A stretch of DNA of 8,839 nucleotides. It comes from Dehalococcoidia bacterium (GTDB lineage Bacteria > Chloroflexota > Dehalococcoidia > GIF9 > UBA5629). Made by a program: the position numbers and the translations under genes. The notes beneath the pieces are model-generated. The model was not told where the DNA came from, ran no database searches, and saw only the letters and a list, made by a program, of their open reading frames with translations. The stretch covers positions 1 to 8,839 of the forward strand of contig JACNFS010000072.1 of assembly GCA_014384515.1 (NCBI GenBank). Direction: 5' to 3'. Below, in pieces: positions 1 through 5,694 of this stretch (its first letter is position 1; every line of letters starts with the position of its first letter).

Positions 1-298
1 CCAGGGCATTTAGCGTCTCGGGATCAGCCCAACACTCGACATTCTGTCCACGCCTTTCCATTCTGATGAGACCAGCGCGGCTAAGTTCCTTGATGTGGTG
101 GGAAACGGTTGAAGGCGCGATGCCCAGATCTTTGCCGAGCTCGCCTACACACTCACGCATCCCAGCGTCTGTACTGCAGGTCGTTCCAGGCGCGCAGCAG
201 GAAACAAGGCGCAGGAAAATGCTCAGGCGGTTTGGATTTGACAGCGCCTTGAACATTTGGGCGAATCGCTCAGGGCAGTCCGTTCGATAATTCGACAT
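1..298 (-). CDS. ArsR-family winged-helix transcriptional repressor (partial, runs off the left edge)
   Basis: Reading leftward from ATG at 298-296, 99 codons are open to the window edge, so the C-terminus is missing. The N-terminal part has the ArsR/SmtB look: FKALSNPNRLSIFLRL (about residues 16-31) is the first DNA-binding-domain helix, VGELGKDLGIAPSTVSHHIKEL (51-72, helix-turn-helix) and RAGLIRMERRGQNVECW (74-90, beta wing). Six cysteines are visible (C8, C34, C35, C41, C50, C89). The CCAPG pair and the C41/C50 insert before the helix-turn-helix suggest a metal, arsenite or thiol sensor. Members of this family repress their own promoter until inducer binds, and the inverted repeat over the start codon fits that. 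It is divergent from the Rrf2 gene. The genes it controls would lie to the left, outside the window, so the ligand cannot be named. Confidence 0.88.
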   Translation of the reverse strand, partial: MSNYRTDCPERFAQMFKALSNPNRLSIFLRLVSCCAPGTTCSTDAGMRECVGELGKDLGIAPSTVSHHIKELSRAGLIRMERRGQNVECWADPETLNAL

Positions 299-310
299 AT
301 ATCGAATTAT
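287..310. promoter_or_regulatory. ArsR operator candidate: 9-bp inverted repeat over the -10 and start codon
   Basis: ATAATTCGA (287-295) and its exact reverse complement TCGAATTAT (302-310) are separated by 6 nt. A further TTCGA lies at 283-287. The repeat covers the -10 box, the predicted transcription start and the ATG of the leftward gene. ArsR-family dimers typically bind AT-rich inverted repeats at this place to block RNA polymerase. Assigning it to this gene's own product is inference. Confidence 0.68.
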
Positions 311-334
311 AACCACCCAGCAACGTTTTGTCAA
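306..334 (-). promoter_or_regulatory. Consensus sigma-70 promoter of the arsR gene, predicted leaderless
   Basis: On the minus strand, TTGACA (334-329) and TATAAT (311-306) are both perfect consensus hexamers with a 17-nt spacer. A start point about 7 nt past the -10 falls at roughly 299, directly at the ATG (298). No Shine-Dalgarno sequence precedes that ATG. The mRNA is therefore expected to be leaderless or nearly so. Confidence 0.82.
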
Positions 335-364
335 GCATATCCTGAGTGTGCAAATCGCGGGGAC

Positions 365-393
365 TTGACAATCTCTCCATTCTATTGTATACT
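365..393 (+). promoter_or_regulatory. Sigma-70 promoter of the Rrf2-cysK operon
   Basis: TTGACA (365-370) and TATACT (388-393) are separated by exactly 17 nt. The start point should lie near 400, giving a leader of about 30 nt that contains the AAGGAGG ribosome site (415-421). The -35 box is 30 bp from the -35 box of the divergent arsR promoter. Confidence 0.82.
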
Positions 394-416
394 TTGTTGA
401 GTATATTAGTCAACAA
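394..416. promoter_or_regulatory. Rrf2/IscR-type operator candidate at the transcription start
   Basis: TTGTTGA (394-400) and TCAACAA (410-416) form a perfect 7-bp inverted repeat with a 9-nt spacer. The core TTGAGTATATTAGTCAA (397-413) matches 16 of 17 positions of the E. coli IscR type 1 core as I recall it (YYGACTRWWWYAGTCRR). A second, overlapping repeat is TATACT (388-393) with AGTATA (400-405). The site spans the predicted +1, where binding would block initiation, so autorepression by the Rrf2 protein encoded just downstream is the natural reading. Confidence 0.66.
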
Positions 417-429
417 GGAGGCGAGGTCG

Positions 430-873
430 ATGAAGTTATCCACTAGGGGACGGTACGGAACCAGGCTACTCTTGGATCTTGCCCTTCATGGGAGGGACGG
501 ACCGGTGCAATTGAAAGACATTGCCCACAGAGAGCAGATTTCGCTCCAGTATGTGCAGCATTTAGTCACCCCCCTTATAGCAGCGGGAATGGTGAGGAGC
601 ACGCGAGGTGCTCGTGGCGGTGTTTGGCTAGCCAAATCTCCGCAGGAGATAAAGCTCAGTGAAGCGGTGGGGGTGCTTGAGGGTTCGATTGCTCCGGCAG
701 AGTGTATCGATGATCCTAAGACCTGCCCCCGCTCTGACTTCTGTGTTACCCGTGATATTTGGGGTGAACTGAAAGAGGCAATGGATGGAGTTTTGGGGTC
801 TACAACGCTCCAGGATTTGGTTGAGCGGCAAAAGAGGAAACAGCGGCCTGTAGAGGTGATGTACTACATATAA
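430..873 (+). CDS. Rrf2-family transcriptional regulator with three IscR-like cysteines
   Basis: This 147-residue protein has the standard Rrf2 length. MKLSTRGRYGTRLLLDLA at the N-terminus, the helix-turn-helix around residues 26-50 (LKDIAHREQISLQYVQHLV) and the wing STRGARGGVWLA (57-68) are diagnostic. C92, C99 and C105 (spacing Cx6Cx5C, in AECIDD, KTCPRS and DFCVTR) correspond to the three cysteines that hold a [2Fe-2S] cluster in IscR, so Fe-S or redox sensing is likely. I chose ATG 430 because AAGGAGG lies 8 nt upstream and the family begins exactly MKLSTRGRYG; an in-frame start at 346 lies upstream of the promoter and is not credible. cysK follows after 52 nt without an obvious promoter, so the two are probably co-transcribed. 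The context recalls CymR, the Rrf2 cysteine regulator of Firmicutes, which I recall as lacking the cluster cysteines. Confidence 0.9.
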   Translation: MKLSTRGRYGTRLLLDLALHGRDGPVQLKDIAHREQISLQYVQHLVTPLIAAGMVRSTRGARGGVWLAKSPQEIKLSEAVGVLEGSIAPAECIDDPKTCPRSDFCVTRDIWGELKEAMDGVLGSTTLQDLVERQKRKQRPVEVMYYI

Positions 874-925
874 GTCTAATTGTAATTGACAGTTCGTACA
901 GGTTGTCTGAAAGGAGGAAATCAAG

Positions 926-1918
926 ATGGCGCAGATGATTCAAAAAGCGGAGAAGCTTCAGTATAAGACCATAGAGATACCGAAGCTGACCAGAGGCATA
1001 GCCAAGGACGCTACCGAGCTGATTGGAAATACACCCCTGGTCAGATTGAACCGGGTGACTGAGGAAGCAACGGCGGAGGTGGTGGCAAAGCTTGAATTCT
1101 TTAATCCTTTGGGCAGCGTCAAGGACAGGATAGGGGTGTCAATGATTGTTGATGCCGAGGAGAGGGGGCTCATCAAGAAGGATACGGTCATCGTTGAGCC
1201 TACCAGTGGCAACACTGGCATTGCCCTAGCCTTCGTCTGTGCTGCCAGGGGATACAAACTCATCCTTACCATGCCCGATACTATGTCCACGGAGCGGAGG
1301 CAACTCCTAGATATCTTCGGTGCCGAGCTTGTGCTAACCCCCGGAGCTGAAGGCATGCCAGGAGCCATCCGAAAGGCAGAGCAGCTTGTGGCGGAAAACC
1401 CCAGTTACTTTATGCCCCAGCAATTCAAGAACTTGGCAAATCCAGAGGTACACCGGCTGACCACAGCCGAGGAGATCTGGAGGGATACCGAAGGAAGAGT
1501 GGATATTCTGGTCTCAGGGATAGGAACTGGGGGGACGATTACCGGGGTGGCTGAAGCAATCAAGCCTAGGAAGCCTGAATTTAAGGCTATCGCGGTTGAG
1601 CCCGCTGATTCCCCGGTTCTTTCAGGAGGTAAGGCGGGAGCTCACAAGATTCAGGGTATCGGGGCTGGCTTTGTCCCTGACGTTTTAAGAACGGATTTAG
1701 TCGATGAAGTTATTAAGGTCACCAATGAAGATGCAGGAACAATGGCCAAAAGATTAGCCAAAGAGGAAGGGATACTGGCAGGTATATCTTCGGGTGCGGC
1801 GGCTTGGGCAGCAGTGGAGGTAGCCAAGAGGCCGACAAGCGAGGACAAGCTCATAGTGGTAATTTTGCCTGATACCGGTGAGCGCTATCTATCAACCTGG
1901 CTCTTCCTGGAGCACTAA
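926..1918 (+). CDS. cysK: Cysteine synthase (O-acetylserine sulfhydrylase)
   Basis: This cytosolic PLP fold-type II enzyme makes L-cysteine from O-acetyl-L-serine and sulfide. The 330 residues are slightly longer than the usual 305-315 because of about 25 extra N-terminal residues before [13 protein letters not shown] (29-41). K66 in NPLGSVKDR is the PLP Schiff-base lysine, and TSGNTG (93-98) is the substrate-carboxylate loop. GTGGTITG (200-207) is the phosphate-binding loop, KIQGIGAGF (241-249) lines the active-site entrance, and S289 in GISSGAA contacts the PLP ring nitrogen. The protein ends with the family tail [17 protein letters not shown] (911-917) sits 8 nt before the ATG. It follows the Rrf2 regulator and shares the block with cysE. 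In Firmicutes CysK also binds CymR, so a regulatory contact with the upstream Rrf2 protein is possible but unproven. O-phosphoserine- or cystathionine-synthase activity cannot be excluded from motifs alone. Confidence 0.94.
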   Translation: MAQMIQKAEKLQYKTIEIPKLTRGIAKDATELIGNTPLVRLNRVTEEATAEVVAKLEFFNPLGSVKDRIGVSMIVDAEERGLIKKDTVIVEPTSGNTGIALAFVCAARGYKLILTMPDTMSTERRQLLDIFGAELVLTPGAEGMPGAIRKAEQLVAENPSYFMPQQFKNLANPEVHRLTTAEEIWRDTEGRVDILVSGIGTGGTITGVAEAIKPRKPEFKAIAVEPADSPVLSGGKAGAHKIQGIGAGFVPDVLRTDLVDEVIKVTNEDAGTMAKRLAKEEGILAGISSGAAAWAAVEVAKRPTSEDKLIVVILPDTGERYLSTWLFLEH

Positions 1919-1968
1919 CCTCCTGCACACGGTATCTAAAGGTGAATAGGTTCTACTAGGAGGTAAGT

Positions 1969-2129
1969 GTGAATTCGACGAAGTACTTAGCGCCACGGAA
2001 AGAGATAAAATCGCTAGGGAATTCAGCTGGAGAAGGAGGTGTTGGAAATGGGAACAATCTGACAGGAAGGATATCGGTCAAATGCTCTTAAATAAGTTGG
2101 TAAAGGAGACTGAAACATGCTACGTATAA
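1969..2129 (+). pseudogene. Small coding-like reading frame, apparently broken by a 1-nt frameshift after its start
   Basis: A strong ribosome site AGGAGG (1958-1963) precedes GTG 1969, but that frame gives a low-complexity 40-residue peptide ending at 2091. The frame beginning GAA at 1971 instead stays open to TAA 2127-2129 and looks like real protein: EFDEVLSATERDKIAREFSW, then RRRCWKWEQSDRKDIGQMLL, then NKLVKETETCYV. That frame has no ATG, GTG or TTG of its own. One added T in the TT of GAATTC would join the GTG start to it and give a peptide beginning VNFDEVLS. I infer a small gene of about 54 codons with a 1-nt deletion, either a real mutation or a sequence error. Its end overlaps the start of the next gene by 13 nt, which supports coding. 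I do not recognise the family. Confidence 0.42.
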
Positions 2130-2599
2130 GCCAATATCTAGCAATAATGGTGCTGGTTCTAGCTGTGGTGTCTGTTGCCGTAGGAGCAACGTTCATTTAC
2201 CAAGCCGTTGAAAAGGACAGTTGGATGCAGGAGGCGATGCGGGTAGAAAAGGTGACTCTGGGCCTCCCAGAAAGCGCGGCGAAAGATGAGGTAGTCGATA
2301 CTGCAGAGGAGGCGCAAATTGCTGGCGACACCATAAGGGAACATCGCCGAAACATAGCCGCGACCTACGATGAGCTGTTGGCCGGGGAACGCTATGACCC
2401 AACCAACCAAGAACACTTAAGCTACGCACAGGCTTTGAACATGGAGAACTACTTGTATCTTGCCGTTCTGGGCTTTGGTGTTGCCACTGTGATTACCGTC
2501 ACCGGCGTCTTTATGATCCTCATGGGGATAGCCATTGGCGCGACTGGGGTAGCGCTGCTTGGATTAGTAAGAAGAATATCCCAGGCAGGTCAGGCGTAG
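2117..2599 (+). CDS. Unnamed small membrane protein, 160 residues, helix-loop-helix layout
   Basis: I do not recognise a named family. Residues 5-30 are one hydrophobic helix (YLAIMVLVLAVVSVAVGATF). Residues 31-111 are a polar, acidic segment with DTAEEAQIAGDTIREHRRNI (61-80) and YDPTNQEHLSYAQALNMENY (93-112). Residues 113-150 are a long glycine-rich hydrophobic stretch (FGVATVITVTGVFMILMGIA within it), enough for one long or two tight helices. There is no signal-peptidase or lipobox motif. The ATG has AAAGGAG (2102-2108) 8 nt upstream. The polar loop with HRR and DPTN motifs looks conserved rather than random, so this is likely a true family with an exposed domain. It lies between cysK and cysE in the same direction, so co-expression with cysteine synthesis is likely. 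Transport, sensing or a scaffold role are all possible. Confidence 0.78.
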   Translation: MLRISQYLAIMVLVLAVVSVAVGATFIYQAVEKDSWMQEAMRVEKVTLGLPESAAKDEVVDTAEEAQIAGDTIREHRRNIAATYDELLAGERYDPTNQEHLSYAQALNMENYLYLAVLGFGVATVITVTGVFMILMGIAIGATGVALLGLVRRISQAGQA

Positions 2600-2608
2600 G
2601 TGCTGACT

Positions 2609-2721
2609 GTGGGGAGGGAGAAAGCTTACCCCTGTTTGCAGAAGAGAGGCGGGAGAATGCGATTAAGCGGGAGGTAGAGCGCAACCTAAAATACAAGATT
2701 CTGCAAGGCAGGAATTGGTGA
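2609..2721 (+). pseudogene. Short coding-like tract without a usable start (possible broken small gene)
   Basis: From 2632 to TGA 2719-2721 the frame reads FAEERRENAIKREVERNLKY then KILQGRNW, charged and helix-like, unlike random translation. The frame is open further upstream but contains no ATG, GTG or TTG; only CTG 2632 could serve. GTG 2609, with AGGTG (2598-2602) before it, is one frame away, and one extra G in the run 2611-2614 would join them. Whether this is a decayed gene, a sequence error, a rare CTG-initiated peptide or chance cannot be settled here. It would sit between the two small membrane proteins, in the same direction. Confidence 0.28.
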
Positions 2722-2766
2722 AATGACATGGAACAGCATAAAGCTCGAAGAAAGGAGATGATAGTG

Positions 2767-2997
2767 ATGAAGGTAGCGAAGCGAGTAGGGACTGTGTTGT
2801 TGGCAATGCTGGCCGGTGTTTTTATGCCACTGTTGCTGTGGGTGGCGCTAACCGTTGCTTTCCGGCGGATATTCGCTGAGTGGCGGGCCATCGGAGCTCA
2901 GCTTCGGTCTGGCAATGTTGTCTGTAGCATCAATAGTGATTGTCCCACTGGCTACGAATGTATAGGTCGCAGATGCTTGCCCATGTATTCTCGATAG
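2767..2997 (+). CDS. Small single-pass membrane protein with a four-cysteine C-terminal motif
   Basis: No named family is recognised. The 76-residue product has a basic start (MKVAKRVG), one hydrophobic helix at about 8-31 and a short linker. It ends in a compact cysteine motif with C53, C59, C65 and C70: CSINSDCPTGYECIGRRC. The pattern C-x5-C-P-x-G-x2-C-x4-C resembles small disulfide-bonded repeats in exported bacterial proteins, so the tail is probably outside the membrane with two disulfides. The flanking charges do not fix the orientation clearly. I chose ATG 2767 because AAAGGAG (2751-2757) lies 9 nt upstream; GTG 2764 is equally possible, and ATG 2728 would place that ribosome site inside the gene. 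The next gene, cysE, begins within about 10 nt. A cysteine-rich exported peptide inside a cysteine operon suggests thiol, redox or metal handling, but this is inference. Confidence 0.68.
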   Translation: MKVAKRVGTVLLAMLAGVFMPLLLWVALTVAFRRIFAEWRAIGAQLRSGNVVCSINSDCPTGYECIGRRCLPMYSR

Positions 2998-3006
2998 CGA
3001 GGGGCT

Positions 3007-3816
3007 TTGAAACCTGATGGGCGCTACCTATTCTCTTGGCTTTCTCAAGAGCTTTATCGGACTGCGCGAGGTATACAAAAGTGCAAGAGGACGGTTACCT
3101 TGTTTAAGACATTGAGGGAGGACATTCAAACAGTATTTGCCAAGGATCCTGCGGCGAGCAGTATGCTGGAGGTAATCTTCTGTTATCCAGGGCTGCATGC
3201 CTTATGGTCTTATCGCTTGGCTCACTTTCTATGGCAGCACAAGCTCCGATTTCTAGCTCGCTTCCTCTCCCATATCAGCCGCTTCCTCACCGGCATCGAA
3301 ATCCACCCCGAAGCCCGAATAGGCAGGCGTTTCTTCATAGACCATGGGGTAGGGGTGGTCATCGGCCAGACGGCCGAGATCGGAGATGATGTACTGATGT
3401 ACCAGGGGGCAGTCCTGGGCGGGACGAGCCTGAAGAAGGAGAAGCGTCACCCCACTATCGGCAATAATGTGGTGATTGGAACGGGGGCGGTAGCTCTAGG
3501 TGCCATCACCATAGGCGACGGAGCCAAAATCGGCTCGGGCTCAGTAGTGGTAAAGTCAGTTCCCCTTGGGGCTACAGTGGTGGGAGTTCCAGGTAGAATA
3601 GTCGAGGATGGTCACAATCCGCTCGCGAACTTGGAGCACGCCAAGCTACCCGACCCAGTGGCAGAAGCCATAAGGCTTGTCTTGAGGGGGCAGGATAAAC
3701 TAGAAGAACGCCTGAAGAGGCTGGAGGGTTGCAGCGGGATAGCAGTTCCCGAAGATGAATTGAGGGAGATAAGGAGACAAATCGCAAGGGAGTTCAGCCA
3801 GGGAGAGGGAATATGA
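3007..3816 (+). CDS. cysE: Serine O-acetyltransferase
   Basis: This enzyme transfers acetyl from acetyl-CoA to L-serine, giving the O-acetylserine used by CysK. The left-handed beta-helix (hexapeptide repeats) runs from about residue 97 to 195: [19 protein letters not shown], then [45 protein letters not shown] and [12 protein letters not shown], ending VGVPGRIV. H113 (IDHG) is the catalytic histidine and H148 (RHP) the second active-site histidine. The partner that is Asp in E. coli (VDIHP) is E98 here, as in B. subtilis. It is the short bacterial type with a charged, coiled-coil-like tail (220-269). The start is uncertain. TTG 3007 has only GAGGGG 2-4 nt upstream; TTG 3100 ([13 protein letters not shown], 238 residues) matches the usual family start and has AAGAGG 9 nt before it, so 3100 may be the true start. 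The stop overlaps the next ATG by 4 nt, implying translational coupling. Confidence 0.92.
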   Translation: MKPDGRYLFSWLSQELYRTARGIQKCKRTVTLFKTLREDIQTVFAKDPAASSMLEVIFCYPGLHALWSYRLAHFLWQHKLRFLARFLSHISRFLTGIEIHPEARIGRRFFIDHGVGVVIGQTAEIGDDVLMYQGAVLGGTSLKKEKRHPTIGNNVVIGTGAVALGAITIGDGAKIGSGSVVVKSVPLGATVVGVPGRIVEDGHNPLANLEHAKLPDPVAEAIRLVLRGQDKLEERLKRLEGCSGIAVPEDELREIRRQIAREFSQGEGI

Positions 3817-4955
3817 GATTTGAAACATTAGCCATTCATGCTGGAGAGAGGCCAGACAAGGCATTCGGTGCTATCTCTGTGCCTATCTATCAGACGTCAA
3901 CTTTTGCCTTCCAGGATGTCGGTAAGACGAGGGGCTATGATTATTCTCGCACGGCAAACCCAACGAGGAAGGTTCTGGAGGATACCATCGCCCAACTCGA
4001 GGGAGGGAAGGCAGGGTTTGCCTTTGCCACCGGGATGGCTGCCGAAGCCACAGTTATGCACCTGCTCAAGGCTGGCGACCATGTTATCTCGGGAGACGAT
4101 GTCTACGGAGGAACCTACAGACTATTTCAGAATGTGATGCGTGACTTCGGGCTGGAATTCACCTTCCTGAGAATGGACAACAGAGAGAGGATTGAACGAG
4201 CGATAAGACCCGATACTAGAATGCTGTGGCTGGAGACTCCGTCCAACCCGCTGCTCAATATTGTTGATGTTGAGATGGCGGTTGATATTGCCAAGAAGCA
4301 CAATCTGATGACGGTGATAGACAATACTTTTGCCACTCCCTATTTCTTAAGGCCTTTTGACTATGGGGTGGACCTCGTTGTTCATTCTACGACCAAGTAT
4401 CTCAACGGGCACTGCGATGTCGTCGGCGGTGCCGTGGTAACCACTACCGACGAACTAACCCAGAGGGTTCAATTTCTCATCAACGCTATGGGAACTTGCG
4501 CCTCTCCCTTTGATTGCTGGCTGGTGCTCCGTGGAATCGAGACTCTCCCAGTGAGGATGAAGCGGCATGAGGAGAATGCCTCCGCCGTAGCCAATTACCT
4601 GGTGGGGCGTCCTTCAGTCAATAAGGTGTTTTATCCTGGACTTGAGTCCCATCCGGGACACGAAATCGCCAGAAGACAGATGAAGGGGTTCGGTGGGGTG
4701 GTGTCTTTTGAAACAGAAGGTGGTACTGAGAGCGTTAATGCCTTTTTGAGGAGGCTCAAGGTGTTTTCTCTGGCGGAATCGCTTGGTGGCGTTGCTTCTC
4801 TTGCCGAGCATCCAGCTACTATGAGCCATGCGTCGATGCCAAAAGAGTACAGAGAAAAAGCAGGCATCACCGATGAACTAGTCAGGTTATCGGTTGGCCT
4901 GGAGAATATTGATGATTTGATTGAGGATTTGGAACAGGCACTTAAGCCCATATGA
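3813..4955 (+). CDS. metB: Cys/Met-metabolism PLP enzyme: cystathionine gamma-synthase or gamma-lyase
   Basis: This 380-residue PLP fold-type I enzyme has the full length for the family. K195 in [10 protein letters not shown] is the PLP lysine and D170 ([10 protein letters not shown]) pairs with the ring nitrogen. Y44 and R46 ([10 protein letters not shown]) reach the phosphate of the partner subunit, and ATGMAAE (72-78) is the phosphate loop. [23 protein letters not shown] (319-341) holds the substrate-carboxylate site. It either condenses activated homoserine with cysteine to cystathionine, or cleaves cystathionine to cysteine. Motifs do not separate these; the residue that is Glu in human gamma-lyase (GGFES) is A328 here. 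No separate cystathionine beta-synthase or beta-lyase is in view. Its ATG overlaps the cysE stop (ATGA), so it is co-translated with the cysteine-making enzyme. The symbol is provisional; mccB or a lyase name is equally defensible. Confidence 0.87.
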   Translation: MRFETLAIHAGERPDKAFGAISVPIYQTSTFAFQDVGKTRGYDYSRTANPTRKVLEDTIAQLEGGKAGFAFATGMAAEATVMHLLKAGDHVISGDDVYGGTYRLFQNVMRDFGLEFTFLRMDNRERIERAIRPDTRMLWLETPSNPLLNIVDVEMAVDIAKKHNLMTVIDNTFATPYFLRPFDYGVDLVVHSTTKYLNGHCDVVGGAVVTTTDELTQRVQFLINAMGTCASPFDCWLVLRGIETLPVRMKRHEENASAVANYLVGRPSVNKVFYPGLESHPGHEIARRQMKGFGGVVSFETEGGTESVNAFLRRLKVFSLAESLGGVASLAEHPATMSHASMPKEYREKAGITDELVRLSVGLENIDDLIEDLEQALKPI

Positions 4956-4979
4956 AGCAGATGATTTGATGAAGCTATA

Positions 4980-4988
4980 TGGTATAGT
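4980..4988 (+). promoter_or_regulatory. Possible extended -10 promoter before the response regulator
   Basis: TGGTATAGT (4980-4988) has the TGn extension and a -10 hexamer with 5 of 6 consensus bases. It lies 15 nt before the ATG of the response regulator, leaving a leader of only a few bases. No good -35 is seen at the right distance, so strength would depend on the extension or an activator. Read-through from metB, 48 nt upstream, is an alternative. Confidence 0.38.
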
Positions 4989-5003
4989 GGCAAAAGAGGT
5001 CCT

Positions 5004-5690
5004 ATGGAGAATGAGAATCGCAAAATGCATATCTTGGTTGTAGACGATGACCCCGAAATCGTTAGCTTTCTCAAGCGAGGCTTGACATATGAGGGCTACC
5101 GTGTCGACACGGCGGGTGACGGTGCCGAGGCTTTGGCCAAAGCCCGTGAAAGGGAGCCCGACCTCGTCATATTGGATATCATGATGCCTGGACTTGATGG
5201 CATGGAAGTCAGTCAGCGATTAAGTCAAGCTAGCGATGTCCCAATCCTGATGCTCACTGCCAGAGGCACTGTAGCCGATAGAGTAGCTGGACTTGATAGC
5301 GGTGCTGATGACTATCTGGTCAAGCCCTTTGCTTTTGATGAACTCCTGGCAAGAGTAAGGGCCTTATTCAGGCGTCGCCAACCCAAAGAAGGAGAGCTTC
5401 TTCGGTTCAGCGATCTTTCATTGGACACAGCTACCAGAGAGGTGAGACGTGGAGGTGAAGTGATAGACCTCACTGCTCAAGAGTTCAGCTTGCTGGAGCT
5501 GTTCATGCGCCGTCCACGCCAGGTTCTCAAGAGGGATTTGATATACGAAAGAGTCTGGGGATACGACTTTGACGGCGAATCCAATGTGATTGAAGTCTAT
5601 GTACGCTACTTGAGGTCGAAGCTGGAGCCGCCTGGCCGGACCAAGCTGATTCATACGGTCCGCAGCGTGGGCTACGTACTAAAGGAATGA
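5004..5690 (+). CDS. OmpR/PhoB-family response regulator
   Basis: This DNA-binding half of a two-component system has 228 residues. The receiver domain (8-122) has the acidic pocket D14-D16 (VVDDDPE), phospho-acceptor D58 (VILDIMMPG), T85 (MLTARG) and K107 ([10 protein letters not shown]). The winged-helix output domain (130-228) shows [20 protein letters not shown], the recognition helix [16 protein letters not shown] (193-208) and the wing [13 protein letters not shown]. All catalytic residues are intact, so it should be phosphorylated normally. ATG 5004 has GAGGT only 3 nt upstream; ATG 5025 (MHILVVDDD) is a possible shorter start. The kinase gene begins 4 nt after the stop, so the pair is co-translated. 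The 11-bp-phased hexamers before the downstream ABC permease are its likely binding site. Confidence 0.93.
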   Translation: MENENRKMHILVVDDDPEIVSFLKRGLTYEGYRVDTAGDGAEALAKAREREPDLVILDIMMPGLDGMEVSQRLSQASDVPILMLTARGTVADRVAGLDSGADDYLVKPFAFDELLARVRALFRRRQPKEGELLRFSDLSLDTATREVRRGGEVIDLTAQEFSLLELFMRRPRQVLKRDLIYERVWGYDFDGESNVIEVYVRYLRSKLEPPGRTKLIHTVRSVGYVLKE

Positions 5691-5694
5691 ATAG

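Noticed and set aside
66..290. Plus-strand open frame of 74 codons
   Set aside because: It is antisense to the partial ArsR gene, whose protein has clear family motifs; the plus-strand translation has none.
346..429. Upstream extension of the Rrf2 gene to an in-frame ATG-like start at 346
   Set aside because: It would start before the -35 and -10 boxes and has no ribosome site, while ATG 430 has AAGGAGG and the exact family N-terminus.
886..891. TTGACA before cysK as a separate -35 box
   Set aside because: Seventeen nt downstream there is no -10-like hexamer (GAAAGG), so a separate cysK promoter is not supported.
958..1368. Long minus-strand frame inside cysK
   Set aside because: It is a serine/alanine/leucine-rich mirror of the real gene, with no motif or ribosome site. 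The minus-strand frames inside metB, the kinase and the permease are rejected for the same reason.
1918..1964. ACCTCCT after cysK pairing with AGGAGGT at 1958-1964 as a regulatory stem
   Set aside because: The loop is about 33 nt, pairing is only 7 bp, and any CCTCC string pairs with a ribosome site; no T run makes it a terminator.
2033..2062. AAGGAGGT followed by ATG 2048 as a small gene
   Set aside because: The frame stops after four codons; the ribosome-like string lies inside the coding-like frame at 1971-2129.
2728..2766. ATG 2728 as start of the cysteine-motif membrane protein
   Set aside because: It lacks a ribosome site and would place AAAGGAG (2751-2757) inside the gene; 2767 gives a typical membrane-anchor start.
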